Below are positions 6,290 through 10,368 of a stretch of 10,368 nucleotides of DNA, one piece after another. The stretch's first letter is position 1. The number at the start of each line of letters is the position of its first letter. The DNA lies in NCBI GenBank assembly GCA_038213835.1, contig JBBQSN010000129.1, positions 1-10,368 of the forward strand, written 5' to 3'. Both the position numbers and the translations under genes were made by a program. This DNA is from JBBQSN01 sp038213835 (GTDB taxonomy: Bacteria > Actinomycetota > Actinomycetes > Actinomycetales > CAWJMD01). The notes under the pieces were generated by a model, which saw only the letters and a program-made list of their open reading frames with translations, made no database searches and was not told the DNA's origin.

Positions 6290-7918
6290 TCAGACGGGTC
6301 CCGGGTCGGTGCCTCCGACGGTGCCCCCGACGGTGCCCCCGACGGTGCCCCCGACGGTGCCGAGGACGCCGTCCAGGACCAGCTCACGCAGCACCGGGAG
6401 GACCTCGGCCGCGACCTCACCGGGACCGCGGTCGACCAGGTGCGCGACCGCCGCCGTGATCTGCCCGACGGTCAGCTCGCCGTCGCAGGCCCCGACCACG
6501 GCCGCGACCTCCGTCCGGACCCGGACCGTGCGGGCGAGCCCCGAGCCCTGGTGCAGCTCGATCACGCTCGGTTCGTCCTGCCCCGGCCGGTGGTGCCGGA
6601 CCTCGGTGACGTCCGGGGCCACCCGCAGCCGGGCGCCGAGCACGTCCTGGCCGGCAGGCAGCGCGTCGTGCGCCGTCAGGCAGGCGTCCAGGTGCGCGCC
6701 CAGGCCCGCGCGAGCAGGCGTGAGCACCTCCTCGACGCGGCGCAGCGGGCGGGTGCCGGGCCCGGGGCGGCGCAGGGTGACCAGGCCGAAGCCGATCTCC
6801 TGCACGCCGCGCGAGTCGAGGTCGTCGAGCCAGGCCCGGTACATCGCCTCGTACTGCGGCCCGGAGGCGACACCGCCGTCGCGGATCCAGGTCTCGGCGT
6901 ACTGGGCGGGGTCCTGCACCTCGCGCTGCACGACCCAGGCGTCGAGCGGCTCGCCCAGGTGGGCGCGGGCGTCGTCGACCCAGCCGCACACCACCTCGTC
7001 CCAACTCGAGCCGACCGGGACCTCCCAGTTGCCGAGCAGCTGGGCGATGCCGCCGGGCACGAGGTGCCGCCCGACGCCCGTGACCACCTGCCGCACGACG
7101 TCGTCACCGGCGAGGCCGCCGTCGCGGTACTGCAGGAGCGGGACGTCCGCGCCGCGCGGCGTGATGACGAACGGGGGGTTCGACACGACGAGGTCGAACT
7201 GCTCGGAGCCGACCGGTGCGAGCAGGTCGCCCTCGCGCAGCTCCACGGCACCCGCCGGGACGCCGGACAGCCGCAACGACAACCGGGCCATCCGCAGCGC
7301 CCTCGCCGAGACGTCGGTGCCCAGCACGTGGCCGGCGTGCTGGCTGGCGTGCAGCGCCTGCACGCCGCACCCGGTGCCGAGGTCGAGCGCACGCGCCACC
7401 GGCCGCCGCACCGTCGCGGCGGCCAGGGTGGTCGACGCGCCGCCGATGCCGAGGACGTGGTCCTCGTTCAGGGCCTCGCCGGTCGCGGTCTCCCCGAGGT
7501 CGCTGACCACCCACCAGTCGGACGTGGCGTGCCGGCCTGCGGCGTCGGTGGTCTCCGCGGCGTGCGGCCGCAGGTCGAGCCGGGCGACCACGCTGTCGTC
7601 GCGGCGCAGCCCTGAGCTCGCGGTGATGCCGAGTGCCTCCAGCGTCTGCGACCCGGACGACGGCAGGGCGGCGTCGAGCTCGGACCGGGTCACCGACTGC
7701 GCGAGCAGGAACAGCCGGACCAGGGTGGCGTGCGGCGAGTCGTCCCTCTGGTCGGCCAGCCGGCCCAGCAGCCGCCTGGCCGGGACGAGCTGCTCACGCA
7801 GCAGCGCGGCCGAGGCCAGCGGACCCAGGAGGGCCTGCACCACGTCGACCGTGTACCCGGCCTCGTGCAGGTCGTCGCGGAGCAGACCGATCCTTCGGTC
7901 GTCGACGGGCCGGTCCAT
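6290..7918 (-). CDS. Two-domain SAM-dependent methyltransferase with NPPF motif (MTS small-domain type)
   Basis: Predicted 542-residue class I methyltransferase. Residues about 1-130 form an N-terminal domain, which I believe is the actinobacterial DUF7059 module. SAM-binding motif I ALDLGTGCG is at 176-184, an acidic TDVS at 201-204, and catalytic NPPF at 247-250. NPPF is typical of enzymes that methylate exocyclic or amide nitrogens (RsmC, PrmC/HemK and N6-adenine types), so the target is probably rRNA, DNA or protein glutamine; sequence does not say which. The C-terminal 130 residues contain a likely winged-helix segment (VVGACDGELTVGQI) and end in a GTVG repeat tract. The ATG at 7918 follows the preceding stop by 8 bp, with GGGAG at 7935-7931, a rather distant 12 bases upstream. 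It is probably co-transcribed with the small membrane protein gene and lies just upstream of topA. Confidence 0.82.
   Translation of the reverse strand: MDRPVDDRRIGLLRDDLHEAGYTVDVVQALLGPLASAALLREQLVPARRLLGRLADQRDDSPHATLVRLFLLAQSVTRSELDAALPSSGSQTLEALGITASSGLRRDDSVVARLDLRPHAAETTDAAGRHATSDWWVVSDLGETATGEALNEDHVLGIGGASTTLAAATVRRPVARALDLGTGCGVQALHASQHAGHVLGTDVSARALRMARLSLRLSGVPAGAVELREGDLLAPVGSEQFDLVVSNPPFVITPRGADVPLLQYRDGGLAGDDVVRQVVTGVGRHLVPGGIAQLLGNWEVPVGSSWDEVVCGWVDDARAHLGEPLDAWVVQREVQDPAQYAETWIRDGGVASGPQYEAMYRAWLDDLDSRGVQEIGFGLVTLRRPGPGTRPLRRVEEVLTPARAGLGAHLDACLTAHDALPAGQDVLGARLRVAPDVTEVRHHRPGQDEPSVIELHQGSGLARTVRVRTEVAAVVGACDGELTVGQITAAVAHLVDRGPGEVAAEVLPVLRELVLDGVLGTVGGTVGGTVGGTVGGTDPGPV
6315..6362 (-). 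repeat. Four 12-bp tandem repeats at the methyltransferase C-terminus
   Basis: The unit CCGACGGTGCCC (plus strand) occurs four times head to tail, the last copy differing in its final base, with a partial degenerate copy just before. In the coding frame each unit encodes a GTVG-type tetrapeptide, so unit gain or loss keeps the frame. The tract ends a few codons before the stop. Confidence 0.9.
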
Positions 7919-7926
7919 CTGAGGGC

Positions 7927-8397
7927 TCAGCTCCCGGTCAGGCCGCGGACCTCCGCGGGAACGAGGTCGGCGGTGGCCCGGGTGAGGGCCGTCGCCGTCC
8001 AGCGGTGCGGACCCTGCTGGACGAACAGGGTCCCGGAATCCTCGGACACGACCCAGAGCGTGTCCAGGCCGGGCTCCCAGGTCAGGGCGAGGCCGGAACG
8101 CCCCGCCCGCCGCCCCCTGCCCGCGGCGAAGACGCCCTCGGACCGGAACACCTCGGCGCCCGCGGGATCGCCCTCGACCTGCAGGACGAGCGGACGCCAG
8201 AGCTCGACCCCGTCATCGCTCCGGCTGCGCTCGACCCGGGCCGCGAAACGCCCTGACGGAGAGGGGACGTCGTGCCCTGCGCGGACGAGTCGCGGGTCGG
8301 GGGCCCGGCCGAGGGTCGCGGCGGCGACCGCCAGGCCGACTGCCGCGCCCCCCAGCGCGAGACCTCGCAGGAGTGCTGCGCGTGTCGCCCGGTCCAC
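7927..8397 (-). CDS. Membrane-anchored or secreted protein of unknown function
   Basis: Predicted 156-residue protein. The N-terminus (RATRAALLRG, then a run of Leu/Ala/Gly/Val to about residue 30) looks like a single membrane anchor or uncleaved signal peptide with positive charges on the cytoplasmic side. The remaining 125 residues look beta-rich and extracytoplasmic, with a PSPSGRF segment resembling the PSPDGR turns of beta-propeller blades, too short here for a full propeller. I do not recognise the family. The GTG at 8397 is preferred to the ATG at 8490 because a TAGGTT -10 box sits seven bases before it, and the extra 31 residues would be an improbable arginine-rich stretch overlapping the preceding gene. 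The stop is 8 bp from the next methyltransferase start, suggesting an operon. Confidence 0.6.
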   Translation of the reverse strand: MDRATRAALLRGLALGGAAVGLAVAAATLGRAPDPRLVRAGHDVPSPSGRFAARVERSRSDDGVELWRPLVLQVEGDPAGAEVFRSEGVFAAGRGRRAGRSGLALTWEPGLDTLWVVSEDSGTLFVQQGPHRWTATALTRATADLVPAEVRGLTGS

Positions 8398-8404
8398 GAG
8401 CTCG

Positions 8405-8410
8405 AACCTA
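8405..8410 (-). promoter_or_regulatory. -10 box for the membrane protein gene, near-leaderless
   Basis: TAGGTT on the minus strand lies seven bases before GTG 8397, matching the placement at tmk, the reductase and the regulator gene. No clear -35 is seen. A GGAGG lies 15 bases before the GTG, too far to be an ordinary ribosome site. Confidence 0.4.
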
Positions 8411-8470
8411 CGCCTCCGTGAGCGCGAGCGCGGGCGAACGCGACAGCACACCTGCGGGCGTCGCGCTGCG

Positions 8471-9334
8471 TCACGGGCGGGTCCCGGCACCCACGAGCAT
8501 CTCGCACGGACCGGTGAACCCGGAGGCTCGCTCGAAGCGGCGCAGCGCCCCCAGCACCTCGGCCCACACGTCCTCCCGCTCGGCCGGGGCGAGCCCGGCG
8601 AGCATCTGGTGCAGCGCGCCGAAGGACTCGTGCTGGAACCGCACGCACTCGGCCGCCGAACCCAGCCGGAGGGGGGACGGCACCCGGCGCACCTCGACGT
8701 CGGTGAAGCCAGCCGCCTCCAGGGCCTCCTCGAGGACGCCGGGTCCGCCGAGCGAGAACGGGCCGGGCTGACCTGGGACCGGCGCCCCGAGCCCGGCGCG
8801 GGTCCGGATGATGCCGACGGGGGCCGAGAAGAAGCCGTTGGCCTCCGGGGTGGAGTAGGTGACGACCGAGACCCGTCCGCCCGGCCGGAGGACGTGGTGG
8901 GCTCCGGTGAGCGCCCGGTGCCGGCCCGGGAAGTAGATCAGGCCCACCCGGCTGACGACGGCGTCGAACGAGGACTCCTCCAGGGAGCCGGTCTCCTCCC
9001 CGTCCAGCTCGAGGGTGGCGAGGTGGCTCAGCCCCTCGGCGGCGGCGTCGTGCGCGGCCAGCGCCAGCAGCTCCGGCGCGATGTCGGTCGCGACCACCCG
9101 CCCCGACGGGCCGACGGTGCGCGCGATCCGCAGCGACTGCTCACCCGCGCCGGCCGCCACGTCGAGCACCCGGTCGCCCGCCCCGATCCGGGCCAGCTCG
9201 GTCATCGCGGTCGTCGCCTCGTCCAACCACCGGCCGATGACCTCACCCCACCGGTGCCAGGCGGGAGCCGCCTCCTGCCACTGCCGCCGGGTCGTCTGCT
9301 TGAACACCACCGAGTCGAAGGTCTGGCCGCTCAT
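8471..9334 (-). CDS. UbiE/Coq5-like class I SAM-dependent methyltransferase
   Basis: Predicted 287-residue cytoplasmic methyltransferase, probably acting on a small molecule. Motif I VLDVAAGAGEQ is at 56-66, the acidic end of the second strand at Asp84 (VATDIAP), motif IV FDAVVSR at 123-129, and post-motif III LRPGGR at 149-154. This is the UbiE/Methyltransf_11/25 pattern. The N-terminal WQEAAPAWHRWG region resembles the cap of small-molecule methyltransferases. The ATG at 9334 is supported by a GAGAGGGG ribosome site (9350-9343), eight bases upstream. The gene is divergent from an HxlR-type regulator and is the natural candidate target of that regulator. The substrate is not evident. It overlaps nothing; 73 bases separate its stop from the next gene. 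Confidence 0.85.
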   Translation of the reverse strand: MSGQTFDSVVFKQTTRRQWQEAAPAWHRWGEVIGRWLDEATTAMTELARIGAGDRVLDVAAGAGEQSLRIARTVGPSGRVVATDIAPELLALAAHDAAAEGLSHLATLELDGEETGSLEESSFDAVVSRVGLIYFPGRHRALTGAHHVLRPGGRVSVVTYSTPEANGFFSAPVGIIRTRAGLGAPVPGQPGPFSLGGPGVLEEALEAAGFTDVEVRRVPSPLRLGSAAECVRFQHESFGALHQMLAGLAPAEREDVWAEVLGALRRFERASGFTGPCEMLVGAGTRP

Positions 9335-9342
9335 GGTCTGTG

Positions 9343-9350
9343 CCCCTCTC
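9343..9350 (-). promoter_or_regulatory. Shine-Dalgarno sequence for the divergent methyltransferase
   Basis: GAGAGGGG on the minus strand, eight bases before ATG 9334. In contrast with several neighbours, this gene clearly has a 5' leader. Confidence 0.65.
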
Positions 9351-9356
9351 GTGCCG

Positions 9357-9375
9357 ACCGGCCGCGCCGGCCGGT
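9357..9375. repeat. Inverted repeat just upstream of the methyltransferase ribosome site
   Basis: ACCGGCC and GGCCGGT form perfect 7-bp arms around a 5-base spacer, six bases upstream of the ribosome site. It would fold as an RNA hairpin in the methyltransferase leader, or could be a protein-binding operator in the shared regulatory region. GC-only repeats arise easily in this genome, so function is uncertain. Confidence 0.45.
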
Positions 9376-9406
9376 TCGACCCACTGTCCGCGCCACGCGA
9401 CCGGAC

Positions 9407-9414
9407 GACTAGTC
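9407..9414. promoter_or_regulatory. Palindrome GACTAGTC, possible regulator operator
   Basis: An 8-bp perfect palindrome, comparatively AT-rich for this genome and containing the usually rare CTAG. It lies between the two divergent genes, 13 bases from the -35 of the regulator promoter, and overlaps the best guess for a methyltransferase -10 (TAGTCG, minus, 9411-9406). ACTAGT is echoed by ACTTGT 17 bases downstream (9425-9430). A dimeric HxlR regulator could bind here; this is inference. Confidence 0.3.
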
Positions 9415-9426
9415 CACGACCTGTAC

Positions 9427-9455
9427 TTGTCGGCCCGGGGCCGGGTGCCTAGCGT
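9427..9455 (+). promoter_or_regulatory. Promoter of the HxlR-family regulator, leaderless
   Basis: A -35 TTGTCG (9427-9432), a 17-base spacer and a -10 TAGCGT (9450-9455) make the best promoter in the window. Six bases then lead to the ATG at 9462, so the mRNA should begin at the start codon. No ribosome site is present. The -35 overlaps a weak opposing -35 candidate (CCGACA on the minus strand, 9434-9429). Confidence 0.6.
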
Positions 9456-9461
9456 GGCGCC

Positions 9462-10157
9462 ATGACGGACTACGGGCAGTTCTGCACCGTCGCCCGCGGC
9501 GCGGAGGTGCTCTGCGACCGCTGGACGCCGCTGGTCGTCCGCGAGCTGCTGTGCGGGAGCACGCAGTTCAACGAGATCCGGCGCGGCCTCCCGCGCATCT
9601 CGCCCACACTGCTCTCGCGGCGGCTGCGCACCCTGGAGGAGTTCGGTGTGGTGCGGCGGACCGAGGACGGTCGCAGGACGTCGTACGCGCTCACGGCCGC
9701 CGGCGAGGAGCTGCGGCCCGGCGTGATGTCTCTCGGCCACTGGGGCGCTCGCTGGATCGGCAGCCGACTGCGCGGCGACCAGCTCGACGCGGGGTTCCTG
9801 ATGTGGGACGTACGCCGCTTCGTCCGGCTCGAGCAGTTTCCCCCGGACCGGCGTGTGGTCATCCACTTCCACTTCCTGGACGCCGGGCCGCGCGAGACCG
9901 ACTGGTGGCTCGTCGTCGAGGACAGCGTCGTCGCCCTCTGCCGCGACGACCCCGGCCACGACCTGACCCTGGAGGTGCTCTCGTCAGTGCGTGCCCTCAC
10001 CGAGGTCTGGACCGGTGACGCGACGCCGCAGGCGGTGCTGAGCAGCCGACAGCTGCGGGTCGTCGGACCGTTGCGCGACGCCGAGCGGATCTGGGAGTGG
10101 CTGGGCCGCAGCGCGTTCGCGCCGACCCGGACCGCGCGTCCGCTGGGCGTGAGCTGA
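9462..10157 (+). CDS. HxlR-family winged-helix regulator with SCP2-like C-terminal domain
   Basis: Predicted 231-residue transcription factor. Residues about 5-100 are an HxlR winged helix: conserved Cys8, then DRWTPLVVRELLCGSTQFNE, with the recognition helix SPTLLSRRLRTLEEFGVVRR near 47-66, and the wing RRTEDGRRTSYALTAAG. Some HxlR proteins (YodB, HypR) sense oxidants or electrophiles through the N-terminal cysteine, so Cys8 could do so here. Residues about 110-231 resemble an SCP2 sterol-carrier fold (segments VVEDSVVALCRDD and LRVVGPLRDAERIWEWLG), found in a subclass of longer actinobacterial HxlR regulators and a possible ligand pocket. The ATG at 9462 sits six bases after a strong -10. 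The gene is divergent from the UbiE-like methyltransferase, suggesting it controls that gene and itself. It converges with the permease gene, 9 bases away. Confidence 0.87.
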   Translation: MTDYGQFCTVARGAEVLCDRWTPLVVRELLCGSTQFNEIRRGLPRISPTLLSRRLRTLEEFGVVRRTEDGRRTSYALTAAGEELRPGVMSLGHWGARWIGSRLRGDQLDAGFLMWDVRRFVRLEQFPPDRRVVIHFHFLDAGPRETDWWLVVEDSVVALCRDDPGHDLTLEVLSSVRALTEVWTGDATPQAVLSSRQLRVVGPLRDAERIWEWLGRSAFAPTRTARPLGVS

Positions 10158-10166
10158 CCTGCGGGC

Positions 10167-10368
10167 TCAGCCGAGGGCGAGCCGGACGGCGAGCACCAGC
10201 CCCGCCAGCCCGATCACGACCCGGACCGGCGTGTCGGGCAGCCGGCGCACCACAGCCGGCCCGACCGCCGCGCCGACCAGGGCGCCGGCGGCCAGCGGCA
10301 GCGTCGCCGCCCACACGACCGGTCCGAGCAGCAGGAACCCCGTCGAGGCGGTGAGGTTGGAGACCCCG
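10167..10368 (-). CDS. TauE/SafE (TSUP) family permease, C-terminal part (runs off right edge)
   Basis: Sixty-six C-terminal residues are visible, reading GVSNLTASTGFLLLG at the start and ending in VVIGLAGLVLAVRLALG. Two hydrophobic helices are separated by a short basic loop, VVRRLPDTPVR. The pattern of a helix rich in Gly/Ala, then a [VA]-x-R-R-L-P loop, then a final Val/Leu/Ala helix matches the C-terminus of the sulfite exporter TauE/SafE family. These are inner-membrane permeases for sulfite, sulfoacetate or other sulfur or organic anions. The stop faces the stop of the regulator gene. Substrate and start cannot be seen. A different small permease family is possible. Confidence 0.65.
   Translation of the reverse strand, partial: GVSNLTASTGFLLLGPVVWAATLPLAAGALVGAAVGPAVVRRLPDTPVRVVIGLAGLVLAVRLALG

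Noticed and set aside
6186..7922. A 578-codon plus-strand open frame across the NPPF methyltransferase
   Set aside because: Ser/Arg/Thr/Pro-rich shadow of a clearly supported minus-strand gene; its apparent PTVP repeats are the antisense reading of the 12-bp minisatellite.
7919..7930. CTGAG-GG-CTCAG inverted repeat between two adjacent genes
   Set aside because: A two-base loop cannot form a normal hairpin and the sequence includes the upstream stop codon. It might shorten the effective ribosome-site spacing, but chance is a sufficient explanation.
7730..9412. A 560-codon plus-strand open frame spanning three minus-strand genes and their gaps
   Set aside because: The translation is compositionally biased and matches nothing, while each underlying minus-strand gene has motifs, starts or promoters of its own.

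Overview
The window reads as a chromosomal housekeeping region from a high-GC actinobacterium. A Pseudonocardia-like member of the Pseudonocardiales is my best guess. The support is the very high GC content, GTG starts, an F420-dependent reductase, a TopA without zinc fingers but with a lysine-repeat tail, a thymidylate kinase fused to an MFS transporter, and the order topA - tmk - holB. The genus is inference; the phylum is well supported. No mobile element, CRISPR array, RNA gene or phage gene was seen, and no stretch over 300 bases lacks a gene.

Left part (1-2869, minus strand): the start of holB (clamp-loader delta prime, cut by the window edge) lies downstream of a fused MFS-transporter/dTMP-kinase gene and overlaps it by four bases (GTGA), so the two are translationally coupled. 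A 58-bp divergent region follows, then a small plus-strand gene for a Ddn-type F420-dependent reductase (2928-3377). It converges on topA (3396-6182, minus).

Middle part (6290-8397, minus strand): a two-domain SAM-dependent methyltransferase with an NPPF motif lies upstream of topA. Only 8 bp separate it from a small membrane-anchored protein of unknown function. These two form a likely operon that may read on toward topA.

Right part (8471-10368): a second, UbiE-like methyltransferase (minus) is transcribed divergently from an HxlR-family regulator (plus). They share a 127-bp intergenic region with a convincing promoter and several inverted repeats. The window ends in the C-terminus of a TauE/SafE-type membrane permease (minus).

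The functional theme is DNA maintenance (topoisomerase I, dTTP supply, clamp loader), with accessory redox, methylation and regulatory genes between. One recurring feature is a TANNNT -10 box 6-7 bases upstream of four start codons, which predicts leaderless mRNAs. I see no strong sign of a wholly new system. The best leads are the regulator/methyltransferase pair, the methyltransferase of unknown substrate near topA, and the transporter-kinase-coiled-coil fusion.
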